DNA from: Macrobrachium rosenbergii
Taxonomy: Eukaryota; Arthropoda; Malacostraca; Decapoda; Palaemonidae
Length of the DNA: 64,000 bases
NCBI RefSeq assembly: GCF_040412425.1
Contig: NC_089742.1
Location: 81,479,539-81,543,538 of the forward strand
Direction: 5' to 3'
In this document: positions 1-11,879 of the stretch, piece by piece
Numbering within the stretch: position 1 is the first letter of the stretch
Layout of the letters: each line of letters begins with the position of its first letter
Made by a program: the position numbers and the translations under genes
Notes under the pieces: model-generated
What the model was told of the DNA's origin: nothing
Databases searched by the model: none
The model's input: only the letters and a program-made list of their open reading frames with translations

Positions 1-29
1 AAAATTTTGCTCTCTTAAGTAAGGACAAC

Positions 30-91
<62 letters not shown>

Positions 92-538
92 ATTCGTAGT
101 TAGTGCAACCTGCGTATTACTGCTTCTCTGTATGTCTTTATCTGTATAGTAGATAATTTTAAATTGATCTAATTTTACCTGTACCATTTACAAACTGTAA
201 ATGTGCCATTCTAAAACATAGACATAGAGCATTTCAGAACAGAGAAAGAGACAGAATAAAGAAGTTTTTAAAAACGAGGTTGAGAAGACAGAATAAAGAA
301 GTTTTTAAAAACGAGGTTGAGAAGACTTCTAAAAATAAATTGGTGGAATGGGGGGAGAGAGAAATAGTATACTAATCTTCACACTCACCTGTATTCTTAT
401 GTCAACCATTTATTTCTTTTTTTAAAGGTGATGTATTAAGCTAAACTTTTAGATGAAATGAAATTACAGTAACTTTAATTTCATTTAAAAGTTAGTTTAA
501 CACTGAATTTCCATCTTTTGATATCTTAATGTAAGAAT

Positions 539-588
<50 letters not shown>

Positions 589-653
589 TGTTATTCTCTT
601 GGTCTCCGTAATAATTCATAAATAATTTAACTCTATATTTCAAGTAAGGACAA

Positions 654-729
<76 letters not shown>

Positions 730-789
730 GTGTTATTCTCTCAGTCTCCATAATAATTGATAAATAATTTCACTCTTAAGTAAGGACAA

Positions 790-862
<73 letters not shown>

Positions 863-1290
863 TCATTTAGCACTCACACATTTCTACAACTTATTATTTC
901 TCTGTATGTCTTTACCTGTACATTAGATAGTTTAAATTGATCTAATTTTACCTGTACCATCTACGAAGTGTAAATGCACTAGTGTGGCAAATATGTTCTA
1001 AAACATGGAGACATAATAACTGAGTTGTATTAGTCAAAATAAAAAAACACTTTGTTCATGAAAAAGCATTTCAGAACAAAGAGAAAGAGACATAGAATAA
1101 AGAAATTATTTAAATGAGGTTGAGAAGACTTCTAAAAATAGATCAGTCGGAAGGGGAGAGAGAGAGAAATTCTCTTCCAACTCTGTTTTTATGTCAACCA
1201 TTTATTTCTTTTTTTAAGGGTAATGTATTAAGCTAACTTTTAAATGAAATTACAGTAACTTTAATTTCATATAAAAGTTAGCTTAATAAT
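1..1290. repeat. Duplicated block containing four (CT)n arrays
   Basis: (CT)n arrays lie at about 33-89, 541-585, 655-727 and 793-859; three are preceded by the motif AAGTAAGGACAA. The unique sequence at about 100-515 recurs at about 880-1290, including the AAATTGATCTAATTTTACCTG motif region, the CATTTCAGAACA motif, the ATGTCAACCATTTATTTC motif and a terminal hairpin-like AAAAGTTAG stretch. The first copy also has an internal tandem duplication of about 38 bp at about 250-325. This looks like a segmental duplication with microsatellite expansion. Confidence 0.75.
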
Positions 1291-1924
1291 TTGGGAGCAT
1301 GATTAGGGTCATATTTAGTGTTTAAACTTTAGAAATAAGCATTTATTAGTATTTTTAGGGACCATGCCAAACTTAAGCAAAAATTCATCTTGTGCGAGGG
1401 GTTCTGGAACCTAACCTCATGTAAGTTTGGGGTGTGACTGTATAAAGTTACACATACAGCATCCATGAACTTGGACAGTTCATACAATAATGTAATCATG
1501 AATCAAACAAAATTCTTCCCCTTCTTGGAGGAAATGTTAGGCAATCGGTATTTATTGTTTTGAATGAATACGTGTTGATAAAAGATAGAAATAAATATAT
1601 ATCATTCTAAAGGTTAAAAGAAGAAGAAACAAACAAATTAATGAGGAAATTGGCATTTGGAAGAATAAAAAAAAGCAAATATCCAACATGTTGATGTCTG
1701 TCTTAGCCAGCAACTACTCAAGATAACAGTGTCCATTGGCTTTATAAATATTAAGTTATTACTATAATTGTAATTTTAGACAACGTAAAAAGAGCTGCAA
1801 CTGTTTTCAGTTTCTTGTATGTGTTAACGAAAGCATTTCAGTTTCCTTTGGCGTTTCTGAGGGAAAGTGTAGGCCGAAGTCTGAATGGAATGGTGTAATA
1901 TAGAAATTGTCGATAAATGGTGAT

Positions 1925-2410
1925 ATTTTTTAGTGGATTAAGTACTTAGATATGATGATGATAATACCTCAAGATGCTTAAGAATTTGCATTTTATTGGC
2001 AAGGTATAATTAAGATGCGTTTGGCTCAAGATGAACACTGAAAAAAATGTGGTATTTTTGTCCTGAGTAATTTTTTAATGAGGGGGTAGTTTTATCACAG
2101 AAGCAATTAGTCTGCTAATACGCCTGTGCGGATGGTTATGGATTTGTTTCGTCTCATTGATGAATTATTTCTTGATCTCCAAAGTTTACCTTTAACTACA
2201 AAATTTTGTTTTGTGGATTAAGTACTGTACTTAGTTAGATACGATGATGTTAATACCACATGGTACTTAAGAATGTTTATTTTATTGGCAAGGTATGATT
2301 AAGATATGCTTGGCTTAAAGTGAACACCAAAAAAAAGGTGGTAATTTCATCGCGAGTAATTTATTTAATGAGGGGGGGTATGTCTATCACAGAAGCATTT
2401 GGTCTGTTAC
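1925..2410. repeat. Diverged direct duplication, about 200-bp units
   Basis: The segment at about 1930-2120 recurs at about 2213-2405 with substitutions and small indels. Shared landmarks in the same order are GTGGATTAAGTACT, TTTTATTGGCAAGGTAT, AATGAGGGGG and ATCACAGAAGCA. Period is about 285 bp. Confidence 0.8.
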
Positions 2411-3138
2411 TTTTTTTACCATGGTGAGCATTGTAAACCACATTTAAACCAATGTAGGTTTTCAGTGTTGATTTTATTGAGGTAATAAACAATTATTATA
2501 TTAATAATTCTCATACCTTGTGATAAAATTTCATGTTAATTCTGGTAAAAAATTGATGTTATAGGCGATTTGGATATATTGTGTAGGTTAATCATAACAT
2601 CTGGCAGCGCTGGGAAAAAGGGGTGGAGTGTCAGGTGAAAATGGAGAATAAACCCAGAAAACTGGAGGAAAAGGTGATGTAAAAATGAACATTTCATTTG
2701 TTTTGTCTGTGTTTGTGTGTCTGTCATGGGGTATGGGTTTGATTTTGAGTTAAAAACCTTTCTGGGGGTGACATAGAGGCCGTGAGCAGAATTTTGTCTG
2801 GGTCTGTCAAGCAGATTGTTCCTTTTGTGAAAAACCCTTTGTTTGGTTAACCTGTATTTTGTAACTACCATTAAAGAGAAGGGTTGAGTTTTTCCAAAGC
2901 AGTCCAAATTGAGGCAGCCATTCATGAATGCAAAACTTTGGAGCAAGTATTAAGTTCAAAAAAGTATTCCAAGTAGCTAGAAAGAAAAGCTAAGTTATAT
3001 GAATATTCCAAAGATGAAGGCATTGTGGTGTTTTATGGAAATGGATAAGACCAGTGTACTGTACTGGTAAACATGTGGGATGAAGCTGGTACATGATGAT
3101 AATAAAGGATCTGATTTTGAGAAACTTGTCTACTTAGT

Positions 3139-3234
3139 AGATAAATTCAGTGTAACTAGGAAAAGTTATTCAGGAAGACAGTGTATTCAACAGATAAGTT
3201 CAGTGTAACTAGGAAAAGTTATTCAGGAAGACAC
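3139..3234. repeat. 53-bp tandem duplication
   Basis: Two adjacent copies of a 53-bp unit starting AGATAAATTCAG / AGATAAGTTCAG and sharing GTGTAACTAGGAAAAG and TTATTCAGGAAGACA; they are almost identical, so the duplication is recent. Confidence 0.85.
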
Positions 3235-4059
3235 TATGAGTTTCAAAATTATTAAAAAGCTTTAGAACTGAAATTAAAAGGAGAAAATTAAGTATGTTCT
3301 ATTTTTATGGGGAAATTGGATGTGATCAGATATATATTTTTAAACTTATGGTACATTCATCAAAGAATTGATAAAATGCATGGGGGCAGGTAAGATTATT
3401 GATAGAGAATAGCAAAGAGGCAGCGACTGAAGATATGGAGGAATGGCTTCTTGCTAGTATCAGAGGTTAAAAAGGATAGTATAGTGTGCTAAGGAAGAGA
3501 TCCTATGGAGGTAAAGAATTTAAATCAAGGAGAAATATGGATGTTTTGTCACTAGCAGTTATAATTTGCGTAAACAAATAGAAATGTTTGCAGAAAAGTA
3601 AAGCCTGAAGCAGAAAGTTAACAAATCACAAATATACATACAGAAATACCTTGCTTGTGTTGTTAATTCATGCCATGACTGAATTAAATTAAAAACAACC
3701 TTTAATAAACCCTTTAAAAAATAACCTAGATAACTTATAAGCCTTGTATAAGCAACGCCACAATGGCACCAACACAATAAATCATTTACTAGGTAAATTT
3801 TTTACTGTCTTTCCGGTAAATATATACATTTTAATTGATGCTAATGTAAAGAAAAACCAAAAAAATATTCATGTATGAGAAGGAAATGACATAGGAAGCA
3901 AGTGCACCATATAAATAAATCTCAAGGAAATGAAAATGGCAAAAGAGTCACAGTAATTAGAGCGTATCTTGAAGGTCAGACCCAGAATCATAGCCTCTCC
4001 TTCCACCCCCTCCACCCCTGCCATCACAGGTGCTCCAAGTCCAGCCACTCATCTACTCC

Positions 4060-4109
4060 TCCCTCCTCCTCCTCCTCCTCCTCCTCCTCCTCCTCCTCCC
4101 TCCTCCTCC
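4060..4109. repeat. (CCT)n microsatellite
   Basis: About 16 CCT units with two interruptions near the end. Open frames across it translate to poly-Ser or poly-Pro and are not genes. Confidence 0.9.
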
Positions 4110-4620
4110 CCATTCCCCAGTCCTCCCATTCATACAGTGTTGAAGAGTTTGAAGAACCTAACGGTCCATCTCCACTTCAAAGGATAATAATGTCATACAA
4201 TTGTGTGTCTCTTAGTGTAAGTGCAATAACTACAGCAAGAACTGAATCAGTGTATATGTGTTACATCATCATTGCTGTCGTTCATTGTCACCGATTCGTC
4301 GTGTACTGTACATGCTCAGTACATGTATACTATAAGACAGTATTTTTAAATGTGTAAGCTTTTAAATAATTCTATACATTACAGTATTTTGTATATTTTA
4401 ACGTTGATCTTTGTGTGATTTTTCACTTTTTATAATTTTTGGGTAATATTGTAATTTTTGTGGGTTTAGATATATTTTCTGCTGACTAAATTGAAGTTGT
4501 GTAAACTGACAATAATAGAATTTTATTTTTTCCAATTTTTATTCACAAAAACTACTGTATTGTTGAAAGTGACATAAATCAAAATGGCATAGTGAGGTAT
4601 TATTACTTTAATTATATGTA

Positions 4621-4866
4621 CAGGCAGTCCCTGGTTATCAATGGCCTCTGCTACGGCACTTGTCTAGCAGCGATGATAACCAGATTTTCAACACCAGTTC
4701 CCGGTTATCGGCAGCGCTGATCCCCAGTTATCGGTGCCAATAACCAGATACCAGCACCAATAACCATTGATAAGTGCTATTATTGCCGATTTTCGGTTGT
4801 CGGCGATTTTTGGTTATCGTCATGCTGACGGGAACAGAACCCCTGCCAATAACCGGGGACTGCCTG
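4621..4866. mobile_element. Palindromic MITE, copy 1
   Basis: Begins CAGGCAGTCCCTGGTTATC and ends with the inverted form ATAACCGGGGACTGCCTG, flanked by TA on both sides. The interior is rich in repeated GTTATCGGCGCC-type motifs that make it nearly self-complementary. TA target duplication and CAG terminus are typical of Tc1/mariner-pogo derived MITEs. Six more copies occur in this window. No coding capacity. Confidence 0.9.
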
Positions 4867-5018
4867 TAATTATGTGTAACACATGTTTAAAGGGTTGCAT
4901 ACCAAGTGCTAATTAGCTTTTATAAATAGGTCTATGGTAAATTTTTTCTGGAAATCTTTTATAAGATTTTAAAAGGTGTTGGAATGTCTAATGATTTAAC
5001 TTATGTCTTTTTTTTCAG

Positions 5019-5210
5019 CCTGTGATCAATGGAACAGTGGGCCACATGATGGGTGGTACCACTCCACTTGTCCCACTCATAAGCAACAGGGTTCCCCAGT
5101 CTTTTGTGAATGATGGAAGTGAACCAAGAAACATTTCTTATTTTAACCATATGAAAGTGCTAAGCATTGCATGTGGCAAAAATCACATGTTGGCAATAAC
5201 TGATAATGGG
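5019..5210 (+). CDS. RCC1-repeat protein, exon A (first visible)
   Basis: Acceptor TTTTTTTTCAG precedes 5019 and donor GTAAGC follows 5210; 192 nt, phase 0 on both sides, 64 codons. The translation (PVINGTVGHMMGG at the start) leads into the RCC1 signature segment VLSIACGKNHMLAITDNG, the 'C-G-x-x-H-x-x-A/L' strand of a propeller blade, which continues in the next exon with VYGWGSNKYGQVG. RCC1-like domains form seven-bladed propellers used as guanine-nucleotide exchange or protein-interaction platforms. There is no Met at the exon start, so upstream exon(s) lie outside or are unrecognised. I could not assign an ortholog; large RCC1-like exchange factors of the Claret/GLO-4 or HERC type are candidates only. 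Confidence 0.85.
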
Positions 5211-5565
5211 GTAAGCTATTTTGGACTTGTATTTGTTTTTGCACTAAAAACCCATGCTTCCTTCCTTTATGAAATGTGATTTAATATGAACAGTAACACT
5301 GGGAGAGAGAAAGGCAAGCAAATGCCTAATGCTTGATGATAAAGGTTTTTAACAGAGGGGGTGAGAGATTAGTAAATGAACAGTAAATGTATGGTTTACC
5401 TGTACACAATGTATACTTGCACTTATGTACACTCAGAGACTGAAGCTATATGAATGTAGAGTAAAACTACATTGCTGTATAAAGTACTGTATTGTACATC
5501 ATTAAATTTCATTAAAATACAGTACCAGAGAGAAAAGGGGCTGGGGCATAGTAAGTGTGTAGTGT

Positions 5566-6530
5566 TTGGTATCACATGTTAAAACAGACACACAAAGTTA
5601 TGGATTTTTGTCAGCTACATTTCTGTTAAGCGGTACTGTCACTTCCCAGTTATCATCAGTGTTTCTCAAAGTCCACCACCCTAAAGCCTACAAATTGGAT
5701 TATTTACCAAAAACTGACTACGTTTTATATTTAGAAAAAAGTTTGATAGATGTTACTGCTAATGAGTTCCCTATTAAAGTTGATGCCATAGAACTACTTA
5801 ACATCACCCTTTTTACAGTTGGTGTTCAGTCTGTTCATTGAACTACAGGAGTGTTTATTCACCGTCCTGTGCCTTGATGGATCTTTAAACACTGCATGGC
5901 TCATTGAACCATGCAAGGGACTAAAACAGCACAGTATAGGAGATAGGTGTGGTCAGGTTGAATATCCCAAGGCCAGGTGTATGGTTGTGGCTGGAACTCA
6001 AGAAATCTTGTAAGATATGTTCATTTATATTTCTTTGAACTATGGATGCAAAAGCTCCACTTACTTTGGTCCAGAAAAAGTTCAGAAAAATGTTAGGCAA
6101 ATTTGTTGTCGGTAAACCACTAATACCAAAGGAAACAATGAAAAAGCTGCTGATCCCCAGGTAGTGGCGGACACTGTTGCCACTGTTACAAATCCTGTGC
6201 AGACTTTCCCATGGAGAAGAACAGAAAATTATTGACTTCACTCCATGCAGGCAAGAACCTTACAAAATACCTGTCTCCATGTGGAAATTTGAATTAGCTT
6301 TAGCAAATGCAAAAGAATCTTCAAAAAGTCCAGATGAAGTCCATATGTAATGCTTAGATGTAGTCTGACCAGGAACTCCCATGATTTGGGACATTTTTAA
6401 ATCAGCCACCCTTAGTTCTTGAGTGGCTACGAGGCTGGTGCCACACAACGTTTCAGTTTTCAGATTTTTTCTGATTTCGGAACTGAAGCTTGCTCCATAA
6501 ATACACAATCACATTTTATTTCCAACAAAA
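5566..6530 (+). pseudogene. Possible decayed non-LTR retrotransposon fragment
   Basis: Two open stretches (5566-5838 and about 6043-6348) with stops and frame changes between them. The second contains MWKFELALANAKESSKSPDE followed by VH, which resembles the conserved start of jockey-like reverse transcriptase domains (F-T-x-x-E-L-x-x-A-L ... S-S-P-G-P-D-x-I). No palm motif is visible and the 5566 frame is unrecognised. Alternative: unrelated intronic sequence with a chance match. Confidence 0.3.
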
Positions 6531-7261
6531 ACATTCTGTGAAACTAAAAAGTATACAGCATTGAAAGGAACCGTAATTTGCATATATACGTGTGTATCAT
6601 CCAATCTTGTGTATCATGCAGTCATTAAAATTTTGTTCAAAAACATGATTTCATCATATACATAGTGTATAGTGTGAGTAGATTACACTAGGCTAGGCTT
6701 TCTATGCCTGTCTCAGTTTTAGCAGATACCATTGATAATGGATATTATATCTGAGTTAGCTTTTAACTAAGAAATAGAAGCAAAAGTTCTTTAGGTTAAA
6801 TGCAAATCTTCATACGTTAAATCAGGCTTACCAACCTTGTGACTTGTCTAGGAATTCATTACTATTTCTTATAATTAACAACGACTTACTACTGCATGCA
6901 AGACATTAGCATAAATAACAGCAAGTACTGGCATAAACAGTAGAATCGAGAAACAGCCTTTTGCTGATGTCAGTTACCATAACTAACACACGTTATTAGG
7001 GGTGCATTACAGTTGTCAGCTTGTAAAAATATGCTAATTTCCAGTGGTGACTTCCATGAATAAAAACAAAATCTTTATTCATCCTTCACACAATGGAGAG
7101 GAAAGTGTTATGAAAGTATGTCACTAAGTGTATGGTTGTAGCTGTGGCTGAAGAAACAAACGATTGCAGACCACAAAACGTTTTGGAAAAGGCAGGAGCA
7201 ACAACCGTTTAATTTACTGGATTTATAAATAAATAAAGTTGTATTTTATGTAATTATAACT

Positions 7262-7561
7262 TACCAAATAGTTAAGTATACCTTAGTTTTACCAGACCAC
7301 TGAGCTGATTAACAGCTCTCCTAGGGCTGGCCTGAGGGATTAGACTTATTTTATTTGGCTAAGAACCAATTGGTTACTTAGCAACGGGACCTACAGCTTA
7401 TTGTGGAATCCGAACCACATTATAGCAAGAAATGAATTTCTATCGCCAGAAATAAATTCCTCTAACTCTTCATCAGCCAGCCGGGAGAGTTGAACTCTGG
7501 CCCATTGAGTGACAGTCTGAAGCTCAACCGACTCGGCCAACGAAGGGCTACCAAATAGTTA
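7262..7561 (-). mobile_element. tRNA-derived SINE, copy 1, with 13-bp target duplication
   Basis: SINE body 7275-7548, flanked by TACCAAATAGTTA at 7262-7274 and 7549-7561. On the minus strand it begins with a tRNA-like head: A-box-like TGGCCGAGTCGG and B-box-like AGTTCAACTCTC, followed by a body with the motif AACCAATTGGTTCTTAGCC. It inserted into the left terminal repeat of DIRS copy 1. The same family recurs at 39776-40029. Confidence 0.9.
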
Positions 7562-7700
7562 CATAGCTATTAGTTTCTACTTTACGCAACAGCTCAAAAT
7601 TCAAAATTCGCAGTAGTGCTCTCTTGTTTTGGTTGTAGGTAGATTGCCCCGCCCACTTTTTGGGGAGAATAGGTACAACACAGCTAAAGAGCTCAATTCG
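7562..7700. repeat. DIRS copy 1 left inverted terminal repeat
   Basis: Shared inverted with 13403-13550. Landmarks: CAAAATTCAAAATTCGCAG, GGTTGTAGGTAGATTGCCCC, GGGGAGAATAGGTACAACA and CAGCTAAAGAGCTC. The repeat also extends to the left of the SINE, to about 7230. Confidence 0.88.
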
Positions 7701-7878
7701 TTTCTGCCAGCCAGTGACTAAACATTGGTTATTGAGCAGCTCTTGGTTTTGTTTTTACTGGATGGTTGGATATTTTCTTCATTTGGTGAAGTACACTTTG
7801 TTTTTTTGGTAGTGTTCTGCTGTTAATTAGCTTAGCTAATATGCAATTAACATTCTAGATTGTGACTTTTGACTAATC

Positions 7879-9884
7879 ATGTCGACTAGTTTGTGTAGCG
7901 TTAGGTACTGCAGCAAAGGCTGCAAGACTAGACTCACTTCGACTAAGTATGACAGCCATACTGTCTGTAGTTCTAGTAGGGAGCAAATTTGCTTGCCTGA
8001 TCTTAATTGTGAAGAATATAAGGATTGGGATAAGGGGAAGTGGAAGACTTTGCAGACCCATTGAGATAAATTACAAAATGACAGACTGAGAAAGGCAACT
8101 GCTAGGGCTGAAGCTAAGGCTTCCGCTAGTTTGGTTAATTCTCCAGGAGTTGATATTGCGGCTTTGCCTATCCCTTCAACACCTGTGACCGCCTTTTCCC
8201 CTATCTCCAGTCCTCCGACTTTTCCTGTTACTCGATTACCTGGCTCCCATTCTTCTGAACCCAATGCCATTGCCAGCTTAAGAGCGCGAGTGAATCAGAA
8301 ACTTAATTTGTTGGTTAATATTGTTTCCTAGATTGGGAATTCTGTGAAAGTTCTAATGGACAAATTTAACAGTGTTGGTGCTGTGTTGAGTGCAGTGTTA
8401 GTGAAGGGGGCAGTTACTCATCCCACTGGTGCTCCTAGACCAAGATCCCTGATAAACTCCTCTTGCTCACCTGGGAGGAAGCAAACTGGCAGTCCAAGGG
8501 AGGTCGATGGGGTTTTCCCACAAGTAGTCGCTTCTTCAACCTAGCCTGTTGTCCATAAGTCCCAGGACTCGGAAGACCGTCCATAAGTCCCAGGACTCGG
8601 AGGGCCGTCCATAAGTCCCAGGACTCGGAGGACCGCCACTGAAAAGACGTCCGCTTGGATGTCCATACCTTATCGTCTAGCAATTTGGACTCTAATGGAT
8701 CCAAAATGCACAGTGGGTGCTTTGCTAAGGTGTCGAGGCCATTGAAAAGGCCGGACTCCTCTGTGGAAGATGACTCACCCCCAGCTCATAAGCGGGCTAT
8801 GGAGAGGGACTGCAGCCTGCTCCCTTCGTGTAGTATGTGGGAGACACCTGTTCAAGCTCCTCAAGCCCATTTGGTGTCCACCAAGCACCCTAAGAGTGTA
8901 TGCCAAGTGCCTGGTGTAACAGGTGCTTTACCCCCTGTTGTTGAGGACCAGTCGTTGGCTCCTATTCAGTGCTGACTAGATAATATTCGGAGCCTTTTAC
9001 AGAAACCAGCCTCAGTGGCTCAGGACCCTACAGACCCTCCGATGTCACCCATTTCCTCTGAGGAGGAACCAGTGGAATAGGAACAACCAACATCGAATTA
9101 TTCGGCTCTTTTACGATCCTTCTTGGTGTGTTATCCTTTGTTCTTTTCTCTAGCCACCTCATCTTCTCCGAGCTTGGCCTTTTTGATGCAGCAACCTTCA
9201 GGAATTTCCAGGTTACCGTGTATGGTTCTTTCCTCTTCCTCAAGGAAAGCTCTAGCCTGCATCAACGACTGGTTGTTGGAAAAGAGGGATGTCGGGAAAG
9301 CAGTTTTCTGTATGCCTCCTTCTCGATTGATACGGCAGAAGTATCTGTTGTATGTCACTGGAGAAGCGCCTTCCTTAGGAGTTTCTGCCTCCTGTCAAGG
9401 GGACTTCCCCAGCCTCATCGAGGCTACACACCGTTCGGCTTTCTCCTCTGCAAGAATCCTTTTCACTGCGTCGGAGCTGGACCATCATATTAAAGATATT
9501 TTCAGAGTCTTCGAGGTCCTCAGTTTCCTTGATTGGAAGGTAGGGGCATTAGCAAAGAAGATTGAGGACTACGCCATTCTTCAAGAGAACTTTGCTGCAG
9601 ATTGGTTGGGGGTTCTTGCTTGTGCAGATAGAGCAGTGAGAGATGGCACCCAGGAGTTGGCAACCATCTTTACCACGGGGGTTCTTAAGAAACGAGATAA
9701 CGGCCAAACTTCAGAAGAAGTCAACACAGGACCTTCTCACACAGTCCACCAAAGGACTAGGATCCCAGCACGAACTCCTTTGACTGCCACAATTGCTAGG
9801 ATGTCTTCTCCATTGTCTCAGCAGCCCTTTCCAGGTAGTAGAGGTCGTTTCCAGCCCCATCTTAGAACCAACCTCCGGGTGGTA
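7879..9884 (+). pseudogene. DIRS copy 1 gag-like region
   Basis: Starts at ATG 7879 with a Cys/His-rich head (YCSKGCKTRL, then HTVC and C-E-E segments) that ends at a stop at 8062. Further pieces run 8131-8328, 8344-8541 and 8655-8972 in shifted frames. A longer intact piece at 9123-9884 contains DIFRVFEVLSFLDWKVGALA, which resembles the conserved C-terminal gag region of DIRS elements. A 28-bp triplication (8551-8634) breaks the frame. DIRS copy 2 (23620 onward) aligns along almost all of it. Confidence 0.75.
8551..8634. repeat. 28-bp unit, three tandem copies inside DIRS gag
   Basis: Units at 8551, 8579 and 8607, each starting GTCCATAAGTCCCAGGACTC. DIRS copy 2 has a single unit at the matching place (about 24293-24330), so the expansion is private to copy 1. 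The two extra units add 56 bp, which shifts the reading frame. Confidence 0.92.
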
Positions 9885-9956
9885 TGACCTGCCAAGAAGC
9901 CTCCCAGCAAGTCTGCCCCTCACAAGTGAGTTACCTGTCTTCCATGTCCCAGTGCA

Positions 9957-11700
9957 GTGAGTGGGAGCAAGACTCCTTTATTTTGGAGCAGATGGAAGAC
10001 CAGGAGAGTAGAACCGTGGGTTTTAAAGGTCTTGAAGGATGGCTATGCAATCCCTTTCAAGGAGAAACTTCCCTTAGTAACCTCTCCCATCAGCGTAACA
10101 GCCTACTTAATAGGCTCGGAGTTTTTCGGCCCTGTCTCTGGAAGTTTCAGCTCTACTCGAGAAGCAAGCCATGGAGGTGGTCAAGGATATAGGCACAGAG
10201 GGGTTCTACAAGTGCCTCTTCGTCATTCCGAAGTCATCAGGAGGATGGAGACCTGTCCTGGATGTCAGTGCTCTGAACTTCCTCATTCAAACAACGAAGT
10301 TCAGAATGGAAATGAACCAGTCGGTCTTGTCAGCCATCCACCAGGGAAACTGGATGGTCACGATCGATATGTCAGATACATACTTCCATGTTTTAGTTCA
10401 CCTGGACTCCAGGAAGTATCTGAGGTTCGTGTTCCAGGACAGAGTCTTCCAGTTTTGGGCACTGTGCTCTGGCCTCTCCACGACCCCTCAAGTTTTTACC
10501 TGGGTTCTTGCCCCTCTGGTGAAATTGTTGCATCTGATGGGGATAAACGTATCTCTCTACCTCATGATTGGCTCATATGCTCCCCCTCGAGATCTCAGTG
10601 CTTGGAGGACCTTCAGAAGACACTTCACCTCACTCAAGATTTAGGATTGTTAATAAATATCAAGAAGTCACAACTAGTCCCAACTCAGTCGATTCTCTCT
10701 TTGGGGCTTGCTCAGCCAATGCGTGCATGAGTCTTTTGGGAACCCTTTCTTCCATTGAGAAGTTTGTTCCATTGGGCAGGTTGCACACCAGTGTTGTAGT
10801 TTCACCTCAGGGCCAACTGGCAAAGGAAGGTTTTCCTGGACTCGTTTGTCTTCACCATCTCCCCCGAAATCAAGGAGGACCTTTGGTGGTGGCTGGTGGA
10901 GGACAGATATGCAACAGGGAAGTCATTGTCTCCCATGAGTCCCAACCTAATGTTGTACTCAGCCGTTTCAGATCTGGGTTGGGGTGCTCAGAGGACAGAT
11001 ATGCAACAGGGAAGTCATTGTCTCCCATGAGCCCCAACCCAATGTTGTACTCAGCCGTTTCAGATCTGGGTTGGGGTGCTCTCCTGAGCGGCATGGAGGT
11101 TTCAGGGACGTGGTCCCCAGCAGAAAGGAACCTTCACATCAATGTAAAAAAGTGTAAGACAATACATCTAGCCTTTCAGTGCTTTGCAGCAGAGACCTTC
11201 AACAGACAATTGAGGTCCATTTGGAGAGCATGACTGCTCTGGCCTACATCCGGAACCAAGGAGGGGCTCATTCATTTTCGCTCTGTGAAGTAGCCAAGGA
11301 CTTCTTTTTGTGGGCACAAAACAACAGGACCTGTGTTGTGACCCACTTCATCCAGGGCAAGATGAACGTCTTTGTGGACAAATTGAGTTATGGGAAACAG
11401 GTTCTACCAACGGAGTGGACACTCAATCCACAGGTGTGTACCGACCTGTGGAGGCTGTGGGGAAAGCCATTGATAGACCTGTTTGCTATGTCAAGGTACC
11501 ATTGTCTCCCTCTGTATTGTTCCTCTGCTCCGGATCCTCAGGCATGGGTGACGGATGCCATGGTGCAGGATTGGTAGGATCTCGATGTATACGCCTTCCC
11601 TCCCTTCAGCATGCTGAGGGAGGTGTTGAAGAAGTTCAGCACCCTCAACAACACTTCAGTGACCCTAGTAGGTCCCTTTTGGCTGCACAACGAATGGTTT
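9957..11700 (+). pseudogene. DIRS copy 1 reverse transcriptase and RNase H region
   Basis: Open pieces 9957-10727, 10171-10641, 10568-11230, 11179-11574 and 11611-11877 in shifting frames together carry RT and RNase H. Visible motifs: GGWRPVLDVSALN, MVTIDMSDTYFHV (RT motif A), FQFWALCSGLSTTPQVFTWV (motif B region), then RNase H-like AVSDLGWGALLSGMEV and SMTALAYIRNQGG. The catalytic motif C region (about 10555-10575) has a small deletion that removes the paired Asp and shifts frame, so no active enzyme is possible from this copy. A DIRS-typical segment (DLFAMSRYHCLPLY) follows. A 92-bp tandem duplication lies at 10899-11082. Confidence 0.85.
10899..11082. repeat. 92-bp tandem duplication in the RNase H region
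   Basis: Units 10899-10990 and 10991-11082, both starting GAGGACAGATATGCAACAGG and ending at GGTTGGGGTGCT, with very few differences. DIRS copy 2 has one unit (near 27247-27330). 92 is not a multiple of 3, so the duplication is frame-disrupting and younger than the split of the two copies. Confidence 0.92.
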
Positions 11701-11879
11701 TTCGGATCTTGTAGATCCTCTGATGGATTTTCCAACGCTACTTCCTCAGGAGAGAAATTTTCTCAAACAGCCACATTTTCACAGATTCCATCTAGGCTTA
11801 TCCACTCACTCGGACAGGCTTCAGACTGTCAGGGAGCTTTTCAGATCAAAAGGATTTTCAGGGAAGGCTGCAGAAGCTA

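Larger units (their letters stand above)
1..5018. other. Non-coding flank or intron upstream of first visible exon
   Basis: AT-rich DNA with (CT)n arrays, three local duplications, a (CCT)n tract and one MITE, described separately. Short open frames such as the one across the (CCT)n tract at 3902-4357 are low-complexity translations. The exon at 5019 begins in phase 0 with an upstream splice acceptor, so at least part of this stretch should be intron. I see no convincing earlier exon or promoter; stretches at 1290-1920, 2410-3130 and 3240-4060 hold nothing I recognise. Confidence 0.6.

Noticed and set aside
3902..4357. 151-codon Ser-rich frame as a possible upstream exon of the RCC1 gene
   Set aside because: Composition is driven by the (CCT)n tract, it has no splice donor in phase with exon A that I can support, and the reading frame outside the tract is unremarkable.
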